64,000 bases of DNA from an uncultured Hyphomonas sp. GTDB lineage: Bacteria > Pseudomonadota > Alphaproteobacteria > Caulobacterales > Hyphomonadaceae. The translations under genes were made by a program, and so were the position numbers. Under the pieces are notes generated by a model. It did not search any database and was not told the DNA's origin. It saw only the letters and a program-made list of their open reading frames with translations. Shown here piece after piece: positions 33,992 through 42,805 of this stretch. The stretch covers positions 1-64,000 of the forward strand of contig NZ_OY787456.1 in the NCBI RefSeq assembly GCF_963678875.1, given 5' to 3'. The first letter of the stretch is position 1, and the number at the start of each line of letters is the position of its first letter.

Positions 33992-34423
33992 ATGAAAAAA
34001 TATGTCTTCTCCGCGGCAGCCGCTGCCCTGTTCGCACTGGCTGGTTGCCAGGGTGGTGGTAGCAAGCGTCTCAGCGCAGACGCTCAGGTCACCGCGCAGA
34101 ATGTCGGTACGGTGAATCCCTATCTGTGGCGCGCCTCGCTCGACACGTTTACCAATCTGCCCGTTTCGAGCACCGATCCGATCGGCGGCCTGATCGTCTA
34201 TGACTGGAAAAGTTTCCCGGGCTCCGAGAACGAGCGCATCAAGGCAACGGTCTATATCCTCGACACGCGACTACGCGCCGACGGTGTGAAGGTGGCCGTG
34301 TTCCGCCAGGTGAATCAGGATGGCACATGGGTCGATGCCCCAGTCGATCCGGAAACCTCGATGCAGCTGGAAAACGCGATCCTTGACCGCGCGCGGAACC
34401 TCAGGAACTCGCAACTCGGCTAA
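33992..34423 (+). CDS. DUF3576 lipoprotein
   Basis: A 143-residue lipoprotein with a lipobox signal (AAALFALAGCQGG) and the DUF3576 segment: GTVNPYLWRASLDTFTNLPV, IVYDWKSFPGSENERIKATV, LDTRLRADGVKVAVFRQV. DUF3576 genes lie directly before leuS-lptE-holA in many alphaproteobacteria, as here, suggesting an envelope role tied to LptE. The region upstream of 33992 does not code. Confidence 0.92.
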   Translation: MKKYVFSAAAAALFALAGCQGGGSKRLSADAQVTAQNVGTVNPYLWRASLDTFTNLPVSSTDPIGGLIVYDWKSFPGSENERIKATVYILDTRLRADGVKVAVFRQVNQDGTWVDAPVDPETSMQLENAILDRARNLRNSQLG

Positions 34424-34460
34424 TAGCCGGTCAATCAGACGACAATCAGGGGAGAGGCCC

Positions 34461-37025
34461 ATGGCCACCCGGTACGATCCGCAAACTGCGGAACAAAAAT
34501 GGCGTGAAGCCTGGGCGGAAGCAGACCTGTTCAAAGCGAAATCGCCGAAGGAAGCTGGCGATGCGCCGAAAGCCTTCGTGCTTGAGATGTTTCCGTACCC
34601 CTCCGGGCGCCTGCACATGGGCCATGTCCGGAATTATGCGATGGGCGACGTCGTCGCGCGCCATAAGCGGGCCAAGGGCTATAACGTGCTGCACCCGATG
34701 GGCTGGGATGCCTTCGGCATGCCGGCAGAGAATGCCGCGATGGAGAAGAAGGTCCATCCCGGCAAATGGACGTACCAGAACATCGCCGCGATGAAGGCCC
34801 AGTTCGCCAAGCTCGGCCTGTCACTGGACTGGAGCCGGGAGTTCGCGACCTGCGACCCGGAATATTATGGTGACCAGCAGGCCCTGTTCCTGAAGATGCT
34901 GGACAAGGGCTTGATCTACCGGAAAGCCTCCAAGGTGAACTGGGATCCCGTCGACAATACGGTTCTGGCAAATGAGCAGGTCATCGACGGACGCGGCTGG
35001 CGTTCCGGCGCGCTGGTAGAGCAGCGCGAGCTGACGCAGTGGTTCTTCAAGATCACCCATTATGCCGAGGACCTGCTGGAAGAAGTCCAGAAGCTGGAGC
35101 GCTGGCCTGAGAAGGTGCGCACCATGCAGGCGAACTGGATCGGCCGCTCGGAAGGCCTGCAGATGCGCTTCGAATGGGAAGGCAATGCGCCCGCGAGTTT
35201 CGATGACGGCATCGAGATTTTCACGACCCGGCCGGACACTCTGTTCGGCGCGAGCTTTATCGCCCTCTCACCCGATCACCCGCTGACGATCCAGCTGGCC
35301 GAGAATTCAGAAGAGCTGAAAGCCTTCCGCGGAAAATGCGCCCAAATCGGCACCAGCGAGGAAGCCATCGAGAAGGCCGAAAAGCTGGGCTTCGATACCG
35401 GCCTGACCGTCAAGCACCCGTTCGTGGACGGAAAGACCCTGCCCGTCTGGGTCGCGAACTTCGTGCTGATGGGTTACGGCACCGGCGCCATCTTCGGCTG
35501 TCCGGCGCATGACCAGCGCGATATCGAATTCGCGCGCAAGTTCGGCCTGAACGTGACGCCAGTCGTGCTGCCGCCGGGCGCAGACCGGACGAGCTTCACG
35601 GTTGAGGACGAGGCCTATACGGGCCCAGGCTCGATCTTCAATTCCGGCTTCCTGGACGGCCTCGGCATCGATGAGGCAAAGCGGACTGCAATCGAGCGGA
35701 TCGAAGGCATGAAGCTCGGCGCCGGAAAGGTGAATTACCGCCTGCGCGACTGGGGCGTCTCCCGCCAGCGCTACTGGGGCTGCCCGATCCCGGTGATGCA
35801 TTGCGAAAGCTGCGGAGTCGTGCCGGTTCCGGAAAGCGACCTGCCTGTACGCCTGCCGGACGATGTGACGTTCGACCAGCCGGGCAATCCGCTGGACCGG
35901 CACGAGACCTGGAAGCACGTCGATTGCCCGAAATGCGGCAAGCCGGCCCGGCGCGAGACCGACACGCTGGATACGTTCGTGGACTCGTCCTGGTATTACG
36001 CCCGTTTCGCCAGTTCGGACGATCTGGAAGAACGCGCCTACTGGCTGCCGGTCGATCAGTATGTCGGCGGCATCGAGCACGCCGTGCTGCACCTTTTGTA
36101 TTCCCGCTTCTTCTCCCGCGCGATGCGTGACATCGGCGAGCTGGACCTGCCGAGCGGCGAACCGTTTGCGGGCCTGTTCACGCAGGGCATGGTGACCCAC
36201 GAGACCTACAAGTCTGCTTCGGGACAATGGCTGCAGCCGTCAGAAGTCGAGCAGGAAGGCGACACCTGGATTGAAAAGGCCACCGGCGGGCTCGTGACGC
36301 CCGGCCCGATCGAGAAGATGTCGAAGTCCAAGAAGAACACGGTCGATCCGGATGCGATCATCGCCCAGTTCGGCGCAGACGTCGCTCGCTGGTTTGTGCT
36401 GTCGGACTCCCCGCCTGAACGGGATGTGGAATGGACGCAGGCCGGTGTCGAAGGCGCAGGCCGCTTTGCACAGCGCCTGTGGAGCGTGTTCGATGCTCTG
36501 GGCGACCTGGAAAAAGTCGGCCCATCCGACGATGCGGCGTCCATCACGGTTCGCAAGGCCAGCCACAAGGCCGTCATCGCTATCGACAAGGCGATTGAGG
36601 AATTCCGGTTCAATTCCGCTGTCGCAAGTATCCATGAATGGGTCAGCGCGCTGAAAAAGGCAGAGTCCGCCGGAGAGGCCATCGGGGCCCGCTTTGAGGG
36701 TGCCTCCATGCTGGCGCGTTGCCTGACGCCGTTCATGCCGCACCTTGCAGAGTCCTGCTGGGAGCGCATCGGCGGCGACGGCTTCGTTTCAGCTGCACCC
36801 TGGCCTGTCGCCGACAAGTCCCTGACCGAAGACGATGCGGTCACCATGGCGGTTCAGGTCAACGGCAAGCGCCGCGGTGAGATCACGGTACCGAAGGGCG
36901 AATCCAAGGAGGCCGTCGAGGCCGTCGCGCACGCCCTGCCGGAAGTGGTATCGTTCATCGAAGGCAAGACCGTGAAGAAAACCATTGTCGTGCCGGGCCG
37001 CATCGTGAATATCGTGGTGGCATGA
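34461..37025 (+). CDS. leuS: leucyl-tRNA synthetase
   Basis: An 854-residue class Ia synthetase charging tRNA(Leu). HIGH appears as HMGH in SGRLHMGHVRNYAMGD (about residue 50), KMSKS as KMSKSKKNTVDPD (about 620). The CP1 editing domain is present (FTTRPDTLFGASFIALSPDH; the specificity region PAHDQRD), as is the zinc ribbon CPKCGKPARRETD. Start set at MATRYDPQTAEQKW after GGGGAGAGG. The stop overlaps lptE by 4 bases (ATGA). Confidence 0.98.
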   Translation: MATRYDPQTAEQKWREAWAEADLFKAKSPKEAGDAPKAFVLEMFPYPSGRLHMGHVRNYAMGDVVARHKRAKGYNVLHPMGWDAFGMPAENAAMEKKVHPGKWTYQNIAAMKAQFAKLGLSLDWSREFATCDPEYYGDQQALFLKMLDKGLIYRKASKVNWDPVDNTVLANEQVIDGRGWRSGALVEQRELTQWFFKITHYAEDLLEEVQKLERWPEKVRTMQANWIGRSEGLQMRFEWEGNAPASFDDGIEIFTTRPDTLFGASFIALSPDHPLTIQLAENSEELKAFRGKCAQIGTSEEAIEKAEKLGFDTGLTVKHPFVDGKTLPVWVANFVLMGYGTGAIFGCPAHDQRDIEFARKFGLNVTPVVLPPGADRTSFTVEDEAYTGPGSIFNSGFLDGLGIDEAKRTAIERIEGMKLGAGKVNYRLRDWGVSRQRYWGCPIPVMHCESCGVVPVPESDLPVRLPDDVTFDQPGNPLDRHETWKHVDCPKCGKPARRETDTLDTFVDSSWYYARFASSDDLEERAYWLPVDQYVGGIEHAVLHLLYSRFFSRAMRDIGELDLPSGEPFAGLFTQGMVTHETYKSASGQWLQPSEVEQEGDTWIEKATGGLVTPGPIEKMSKSKKNTVDPDAIIAQFGADVARWFVLSDSPPERDVEWTQAGVEGAGRFAQRLWSVFDALGDLEKVGPSDDAASITVRKASHKAVIAIDKAIEEFRFNSAVASIHEWVSALKKAESAGEAIGARFEGASMLARCLTPFMPHLAESCWERIGGDGFVSAAPWPVADKSLTEDDAVTMAVQVNGKRRGEITVPKGESKEAVEAVAHALPEVVSFIEGKTVKKTIVVPGRIVNIVVA

Positions 37026-37495
37026 AACGCTTCCTGATCGCGCTCGCTCTCGCCCTACCGGCCTGCGGCTTCCAGCCCGTCTATGCCCCCGGCGGCAGCG
37101 CATCATTTGCGTCGGGTAATATCACGGTGACAGAGATACCCGGCCGCTCCGGGTACATGCTGCGCCGCGCGCTGCAGCAGGAACTCGCCGCGGGTCTCCC
37201 GAACCTCAGCACGACAGCGACGCTGGAAGTGAAAGTGAGCGACAGCCTCACGCGCCTTCAGTTCAAACCGGACGGCGCGGCTTCACGGTCGTCCTACACC
37301 GCTGGCGCCTCCTATGTTCTGTCGGGCGAGAATATCAATATCGTTGGCTCTTCGGACGCCGAAACCAGCTTCTCGGTCCCTGACCAACCTTATGGGGACA
37401 TCTCGGCCCAGACGAATGCGAGCGATCGCGTCATGCGTGTTCTGGCCGGCCGCATTGTCGATGACCTGCGGCTGCAACTCGCTGCCAAGAACTGA
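37022..37495 (+). CDS. lptE: LPS assembly lipoprotein LptE
   Basis: A 157-residue lipoprotein (signal with LPAC lipobox: LIALALALPACGFQPVY). GFxPVY is the hallmark start of mature LptE; NITVTEIPGRSGYMLRRALQ and SSYTAGASYVLSG follow the family. LptE plugs the LptD barrel that inserts LPS in the outer membrane. It overlaps leuS by 4 bases and holA by 1 base (TGATG), the conserved alphaproteobacterial set. Confidence 0.93.
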   Translation: MKRFLIALALALPACGFQPVYAPGGSASFASGNITVTEIPGRSGYMLRRALQQELAAGLPNLSTTATLEVKVSDSLTRLQFKPDGAASRSSYTAGASYVLSGENINIVGSSDAETSFSVPDQPYGDISAQTNASDRVMRVLAGRIVDDLRLQLAAKN

Positions 37496-38529
37496 TGCTG
37501 CTCCAGGGCAAGAAGGCTGCCTCCTTTGCCCGCAAGCCGGATCCCGGCATCTGGGCCGTGCTCGCCTTCGGAGAAGATGAAGGCCTTGCCAGCGATAATG
37601 GCCAGCAGCTGATTTCCGCCTGGGCCGGAAAAGGCGCCCACGCTGATGTGACCCTTCTCGACGATGATGCCATCCGGAAGGAACCGGCCCTGCTCTTCGA
37701 TGCGCTCGAAGCCGTTTCCCTGCTGGGCGATCCGCGCGTCGTGCGCGTGCGGACCAGCGGGGACAAGATCGCCAAGCTGCTGATCGAAGCCATCGAAGAA
37801 GGCGACAAAACCGAAAGACGGTTCAGCGCAAACCTGCTGATCGAAACCGGTAGCCTCCCGAAAAAATCTAAACTGCGCGGCGCGGCAGAATCTGCGAAGC
37901 GAACAGCCGGCCTTCAATTTTTCTCTGATGAAGGCGTGGATATCGAGCAGCGCGCCAAACAGGCCCTGAAAGAAGCCGGGGTCGACATCGACCCGGAAGC
38001 GCTTCGCCTGTTCGTCGGAGACCTGCCCGGTCATCGCATGGCCGCCAACTCCGAAATCGAGAAGCTGGCGCTTTACGCCCGGGGCCTCGGCCGCTCGGTT
38101 TCGGTGGCGGATGTCCGGGCACTTTGTGCGACAGAGTTCGAGCAAACCCTCTCCACCGCCATTTCCGCGACTCTCGACGGACATCCAGTAGCGGCCAACG
38201 CCGCATTTGAAAAGCTGGCCATGGCAGGCACAGCCGGCATCAGTGTCCTCCGGTCTCTCCAATTCGAGGTGAGGCGTATGCTGGATGCGCATGCCCGGAT
38301 CGCGGAAGGCCAACCGAGCCCGAACATGAAACTCCGCCCGCCGGTCTGGCAAAGCGAGTGGCCGACCTACCGCGCCCGCCTGAACAAGTGGCCGGTGCGG
38401 CGGCTCACGCGGGTACTGGAACGGATTTATGATGCCGAAGCGCAGGCCAAGCGTGCGGGTGGCAGCACAGATGCTGTCGTTCGTGTACTGATGAATGATC
38501 TTGCGCGGGCAGCTGAAGCCGCCCGCTAA
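37495..38529 (+). CDS. holA: DNA polymerase III, delta subunit
   Basis: A 344-residue clamp-loader subunit that opens the beta clamp. The start with LLQGKKAASFARKPDPGIWAVLAFGEDEG, then DDAIRKEPALLFDALEAVSLLGDPRVVRV and the helical collar end (MLDAHARIAEG, KWPVRRLTRVLERIYDAE) match the HolA family. It overlaps lptE by one base and ends 2 bases before the convergent parB. Confidence 0.94.
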   Translation: MLLQGKKAASFARKPDPGIWAVLAFGEDEGLASDNGQQLISAWAGKGAHADVTLLDDDAIRKEPALLFDALEAVSLLGDPRVVRVRTSGDKIAKLLIEAIEEGDKTERRFSANLLIETGSLPKKSKLRGAAESAKRTAGLQFFSDEGVDIEQRAKQALKEAGVDIDPEALRLFVGDLPGHRMAANSEIEKLALYARGLGRSVSVADVRALCATEFEQTLSTAISATLDGHPVAANAAFEKLAMAGTAGISVLRSLQFEVRRMLDAHARIAEGQPSPNMKLRPPVWQSEWPTYRARLNKWPVRRLTRVLERIYDAEAQAKRAGGSTDAVVRVLMNDLARAAEAAR

Positions 38530-38531
38530 GG

Positions 38532-39446
38532 TCAGCCCTTCTTGCGGGTCAGCCGGCGGCAGACATCGTCCAGCTGTTCCAGATCGCGATACTTGATCCG
38601 CAACTCGCCGCCATTCTTGCCGTGCCGGATATCCACCTGAAGCCCCAGCTGGCGCATCAGGTCCGCTTCAAGTGCCTCGGTATCGACGTCTTTTTCAGGT
38701 GCCTTGGACTTCGCGGGTTTGGTCTCAAGCGACCCGCCGTCCTTGGCACCTTTAACCAGCGCCTCAACCTCGCGGACGCTGAGACCGCGCTCGGCTGCCA
38801 TCTCGATCACCGCTTCCGGGTCCGGTGCCCCAAGCGCAGCACGAGCATGACCTGCGGTGACCTTGCCTTCACGCACGTAGGCGCGCGCGACTTCCGGCAG
38901 CTGGAGCAGACGAAGCGTATTGGTGATGTGCACCCGGCTTTTGCCAACGCTGGTCGCGAGGCTTTCCTGCGTCCGGCCGAACCGGCTCATCAGCGCCTCA
39001 TAGGCTTCTGCTTCTTCGATCGGATTCAGGTCCGCGCGCTGCACGTTCTCGATGATCCCGATTTCCAGCAGCTCGAGCTCATCCAGGTTCCGGACAACCG
39101 CCGGGATGGCTTCAAGGCCCGCCAGACGAGCAGCACGCCAGCGGCGTTCGCCGGCGATGATCTGAAACTTGCCCGGCTCTTTCGGGTCGGGCCGGACAAG
39201 GATTGCCTGCAGCACGCCTTTGGTCCGGATCGAATCCGCCAGCTCCTGAAGCGCTGTTTCGTCAAACGTCCGGCGCGGCTGAGCCGGGTTCCGGCGAATG
39301 CTCTTGATCGAAATCTCGTTTACGCCGTTCGCAGCTGGGGCCGCGCCCGATTCTGGCTTCGCCGGCGTGGACGCTTCGACTTCGCCAATCAGGGCGGACA
39401 GGCCCCGGCCGAGGCGGCTTGGTTTCTGTTTCTGTTCATTCGCCAT
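38532..39446 (-). CDS. parB: chromosome-partitioning protein ParB
   Basis: A 304-residue CTP-dependent clamp that loads at parS. It opens with SRLGRGLSALIGE, has the CTP-binding site (AGERRWRAARLAGL, and ENVQRADLNPIEEA), the helix-turn-helix GKSRVHITNTLRLLQLP, and a basic C-terminal dimerisation domain. Normal length. It lies 5 bases after parA; two perfect parS sites lie within 1.5-2 kb upstream, inside rsmG and mnmG. Confidence 0.98.
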   Translation of the reverse strand: MANEQKQKPSRLGRGLSALIGEVEASTPAKPESGAAPAANGVNEISIKSIRRNPAQPRRTFDETALQELADSIRTKGVLQAILVRPDPKEPGKFQIIAGERRWRAARLAGLEAIPAVVRNLDELELLEIGIIENVQRADLNPIEEAEAYEALMSRFGRTQESLATSVGKSRVHITNTLRLLQLPEVARAYVREGKVTAGHARAALGAPDPEAVIEMAAERGLSVREVEALVKGAKDGGSLETKPAKSKAPEKDVDTEALEADLMRQLGLQVDIRHGKNGGELRIKYRDLEQLDDVCRRLTRKKG

Positions 39447-39451
39447 GTCGA

Positions 39452-40282
39452 TCAGGCCGCCCGTGCCTTCTCACGCTGCAGAACTTCCGAAGCGAGGCGG
39501 ATATAGGCCTCGCTGCCCGGACAGCGGTAATCGTAGAGAAGTGCCGGCTTGCCGAAAGACGGTGCCTCCGACAAGCGAACATTCCGCGGGATAACCGTGT
39601 TGTAGACCTTGTTGCCAAAGAAGGCGCGCACCTCGTCTGCCACCTGGTCGGACAGATTGTTCCGGCGATCATACATGGTCAGCACGACGCCCTGGATCTC
39701 GAGGTTCGGATTGAGGCCCTGGCGCACGACATCCACGGTACGCAGAAGCTGGCTCAGGCCCTCCAGCGCCAGGAACTCGCACTGCAGCGGAACGAGCAGC
39801 GCATCGGCAGCTGTCATGGCATTCATCGTCAGCGCTGAAAGCGAAGGCGGGCAGTCGATCAGAATATAGTCGTAGCGCGGAAGGCCCTGCTCTTCAGCAC
39901 GATCGATATAATTGTGGAGCGCTTCACGAAGCCGATAAGACCGGTGCGGGTCGGCCGCGAGTTCTGTCTCGACACCGGAGAGATTCTCGTCCCCTGGCAC
40001 GATATCCAGACGCGGAACGATGGTGGACAAAACCGCCTGTTCCAGCGGCAAACGATCCACGACGATATCGTAGGACGTGGTCGCGCGGTCGGTTCGTTCA
40101 ATCCCCAGCCCGGTGGACGCATTTCCCTGCGCGTCGAAGTCGACGATCAGGACGCGGCGGCCGACTGCAGCCAGCGCGGTCCCGAGATTGATGGATGTTG
40201 TGGTTTTGCCGACGCCGCCCTTTTGGTTCACGACGGCGAAGATTCTGGGCCTAATGCCTGCCACCTCGTAGCTCCCTGACAA
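39452..40282 (-). CDS. parA: chromosome-partitioning ATPase ParA
   Basis: A 276-residue deviant-Walker ATPase: FAVVNQKGGVGKTTTSINLG, VLIVDFDAQGNASTGLG, and ILIDCPPSLSALTMNA. It moves ParB-parS to the opposite pole. The ATG at 40282 makes a 32-base overlap with rsmG; a GTG at 40264 (VAGIRPRIF) would shorten it. Arrangement rsmG-parA-parB is the ancestral one near origins. Confidence 0.97.
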   Translation of the reverse strand: MSGSYEVAGIRPRIFAVVNQKGGVGKTTTSINLGTALAAVGRRVLIVDFDAQGNASTGLGIERTDRATTSYDIVVDRLPLEQAVLSTIVPRLDIVPGDENLSGVETELAADPHRSYRLREALHNYIDRAEEQGLPRYDYILIDCPPSLSALTMNAMTAADALLVPLQCEFLALEGLSQLLRTVDVVRQGLNPNLEIQGVVLTMYDRRNNLSDQVADEVRAFFGNKVYNTVIPRNVRLSEAPSFGKPALLYDYRCPGSEAYIRLASEVLQREKARAA

Positions 40283-40871
40283 TCAGAATTGTACCTGACC
40301 CACCAACCCGGCTTGGAATCGCCTCATAAGCGAAGTTCCATGTTTGGCTGGCCTCCGTCAATTCTTCTTTCCAGCGTTCGCCCTTGAGGAAAAGCCCTGT
40401 TGCACCCTGTTTCAGCCAGGGCGCCGCATAGTCGAGCAGTTTTGGAAGCGGCGCGAAAGCGCGTGCGGTGACATAATCGGCGGCAATCGGACCGACCGAT
40501 TCCACGCGTTCCTGTCTCACGGCGGCATTCAAACCCGCCGCATCGATGGCCGCGCGGAGGAAAGCGCATTTCTTCCCGACACTTTCGATCATTGTCACAT
40601 GGCCTTCCGGGCGCGCTGCCGAGATGATCAGACCGGGAAAGCCGGCACCGGATCCGAGGTCGACGACTTTTGCGTCATCCGGAAGATGGTCCAGAAGCTG
40701 GAAACAATCGGCGACATGGCGCGTCCAGATCACCGGCCACTCCCGCGGTCCGATCAGATTGCTCCGCTTCCGCCAGTCATCGAGCGTGTCGATGACACGG
40801 TCGAGCCGGTCCAGTGTTTCACGTGAAACATCCTCAACGGCCAGAAAAGCCGCGCGATCCTGATTATTCAT
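40251..40871 (-). CDS. rsmG: 16S rRNA m7G527 methyltransferase
   Basis: A 206-residue methyltransferase (GidB) modifying G527 of 16S rRNA. The SAM site is KVVDLGSGAGFPGLIISAAR, followed by MIESVGKKCAFLRAA and VTARAFAPLPKLLDYAAPWL. Residues DVSRETL near the N-terminus are encoded by a complete parS palindrome. It lies 3 bases after mnmG and overlaps parA. Confidence 0.96.
   Translation of the reverse strand: MNNQDRAAFLAVEDVSRETLDRLDRVIDTLDDWRKRSNLIGPREWPVIWTRHVADCFQLLDHLPDDAKVVDLGSGAGFPGLIISAARPEGHVTMIESVGKKCAFLRAAIDAAGLNAAVRQERVESVGPIAADYVTARAFAPLPKLLDYAAPWLKQGATGLFLKGERWKEELTEASQTWNFAYEAIPSRVGGSGTILIVRELRGGRH
40815..40830. promoter_or_regulatory. parS: parS site within rsmG
   Basis: TGTTTCACGTGAAACA, a perfect 16-base palindrome matching the universal ParB-binding site. 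In the rsmG frame it encodes DVSRETL at about residues 14-20. Confidence 0.95.
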
Positions 40872-40874
40872 AGT

Positions 40875-42752
40875 CTAGCCTGTCTTCCGGCGGCGTTTCA
40901 CATGCCCGAGGAGTGCGGTCAGCGCCCCCGGTGTGACACCTTCGATACGGGACGCCTGTCCGAGAGTCGCCGGACGAATGGCTTCAAGCTTCTGGCGGAC
41001 CTCATTCGAGAGACCACCAATCGCCGAATAGTCGATCGCTTCCGGAATATGGAGGGCCTCGTCGCGGCGGAGGGCTTCGACGTCATTGGCCTGGCGTTCG
41101 ATATACCCGGAATAGAGGGCCTCGATTTCCAATTGCGCGGCGATGGCCGGATCGATGTCCGAAAGTTCCGGCCAGACCTTCGAAAGTGTCTCGAGGGAGA
41201 TGTCCTTGTATCCGAGATACTCCCATGCGGTACGGACCCGGCCATCCTGATTAACGTTCCACCCTGCTTCCCGGGCCTTCGCGGGGGACAATGACAGGGT
41301 TTGGAGCGTTTTTCGGGATTTCGAGAGGGCCAAATGTTTCACGTGAAACATCGCCGCCCGGTCCGGACCGACACATCCGGCTTCGATCCCTTTCTCGGTA
41401 AGCCGCTGGTCCGCATTGTCGGCCCGAAGCGCGAGGCGGTACTCCGCGCGGGATGTGAACATCCGATACGGCTCCGTCACGCCGCGAGTGATCAGATCAT
41501 CCACGAGAACACCGATATATGCCTCGGCCCGGTCAAAAATGATCGGGTCCTTGTCATCGGCGGCGCGCGCCGCATTCAAACCGGCCATGAGGCCCTGAGC
41601 GCCGGCTTCTTCATATCCGGTCGTGCCATTGATCTGACCGGCAAGATAAAGACCCGGCAGGACTTTGACTTCCAGCGATGCATTGAGGGCCCGTGGATCG
41701 ACGTAGTCGTATTCGATGGCATAGGCATGCTGGAGGATCTCCACGTTCTCCAGTCCGGGAATTGTCCGGACGAAACGCTCCTGAACCTCTTCCGGGAGAG
41801 AGGTGGAGATGCCGTTGGGATAGACCGTGTGATCGTCCAGACCTTCGGGCTCCAGGAAGACCTGATGCCGGTCACGATCTGCGAACCGGTTCACCTTGTC
41901 CTCGATAGACGGACAATAGCGCGGCCCGCGTCCGGCAATCGCACCAGAATAGACGGCCGACTGTTCCATGTTCTCTTCAATGATCGCGTGCGTTTCCGGG
42001 GTCGTCCAGGTGATACCGCAAGAGATCTGCGGGACTTCGATCCGGTCCGTCATGTAGGAGAAGGGTACCGGCTCTTCGTCGGCGGGCTGCATTTCCAACC
42101 GGTCCCAGGCAATTGTGCGGCCATCCAGGCGGGCAGGCGTACCGGTTTTCAGACGGCCCATGGGCAGCTCCAGGCTGTAGAGCCGGTCTGACAGGCCGAT
42201 TGCCGGTGCCTCGCCAACGCGTCCGGCGGGAATCCGTTTTGCCCCGATATGGATTTCACCCTTCAGGAAGGTGCCGGTCGTGATCACGACTTTCGGGGCC
42301 CGGTACTCATCGCCCGTCAGGCCAATTACCCCCGCGACCTGCCCGTCCTCGACGATCAGATCTTCTGCGCCATCTTCGATCACCGTCAGGTTCTCGTGGT
42401 TCACGATCGCTTCCTGCATGGCCTGGCGATAGAGTTTCCGGTCGATCTGTGATCTCGGACCCCAGACAGCAGGGCCTTTCGAGCGGTTCAACATCCGGAA
42501 CTGAATGCCCGACTTGTCGGCCAGCCGGGCCATCAGGCCACCCAGCGCATCGATCTCCCGCACAAGGTGGCCCTTGCCGAGCCCGCCGATGGCCGGATTG
42601 CAGCTCATCTCTCCAATGGTCGAGATCTTGTGCGTCACAAGCGCCGTCTTCGCACCATAGCGCGCCGCCGCAGATGCGGCTTCGCATCCGGCATGGCCGC
42701 CGCCAACGACAATGACATCAAAGCGGGAGGGTCCCGTCATGGCTCTGCTCAT
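40875..42752 (-). CDS. mnmG: tRNA uridine-5-carboxymethylaminomethyl modification enzyme MnmG
   Basis: A 625-residue FAD protein (GidA) that with MnmE modifies the wobble U34 of tRNAs. It has the FAD motif FDVIVVGGGHAGCEAASAA, EMSCNPAIGGLGKGHLVREI, the TGTFLKGEIHIGAKRIPAGR motif with the conserved region around it, and the C-terminal tRNA/MnmE-binding end (ALTALLGHVKRRR). Its AMFHVKHL segment is encoded by a second parS. Start MSRAMTGPS; a second ATG lies 4 codons in. Confidence 0.97.
   Translation of the reverse strand: MSRAMTGPSRFDVIVVGGGHAGCEAASAAARYGAKTALVTHKISTIGEMSCNPAIGGLGKGHLVREIDALGGLMARLADKSGIQFRMLNRSKGPAVWGPRSQIDRKLYRQAMQEAIVNHENLTVIEDGAEDLIVEDGQVAGVIGLTGDEYRAPKVVITTGTFLKGEIHIGAKRIPAGRVGEAPAIGLSDRLYSLELPMGRLKTGTPARLDGRTIAWDRLEMQPADEEPVPFSYMTDRIEVPQISCGITWTTPETHAIIEENMEQSAVYSGAIAGRGPRYCPSIEDKVNRFADRDRHQVFLEPEGLDDHTVYPNGISTSLPEEVQERFVRTIPGLENVEILQHAYAIEYDYVDPRALNASLEVKVLPGLYLAGQINGTTGYEEAGAQGLMAGLNAARAADDKDPIIFDRAEAYIGVLVDDLITRGVTEPYRMFTSRAEYRLALRADNADQRLTEKGIEAGCVGPDRAAMFHVKHLALSKSRKTLQTLSLSPAKAREAGWNVNQDGRVRTAWEYLGYKDISLETLSKVWPELSDIDPAIAAQLEIEALYSGYIERQANDVEALRRDEALHIPEAIDYSAIGGLSNEVRQKLEAIRPATLGQASRIEGVTPGALTALLGHVKRRRKTG
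41335..41350. promoter_or_regulatory. parS: parS site within mnmG
   Basis: TGTTTCACGTGAAACA again, identical to the rsmG site, 520 bases away. In mnmG it encodes the MFHVKH stretch. Confidence 0.95.
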
Positions 42753-42805
42753 CCTGTGGATAATGAGCGGGCTATATAACGCCGGGTGTCGCTAAACCCT
42801 AGGGG

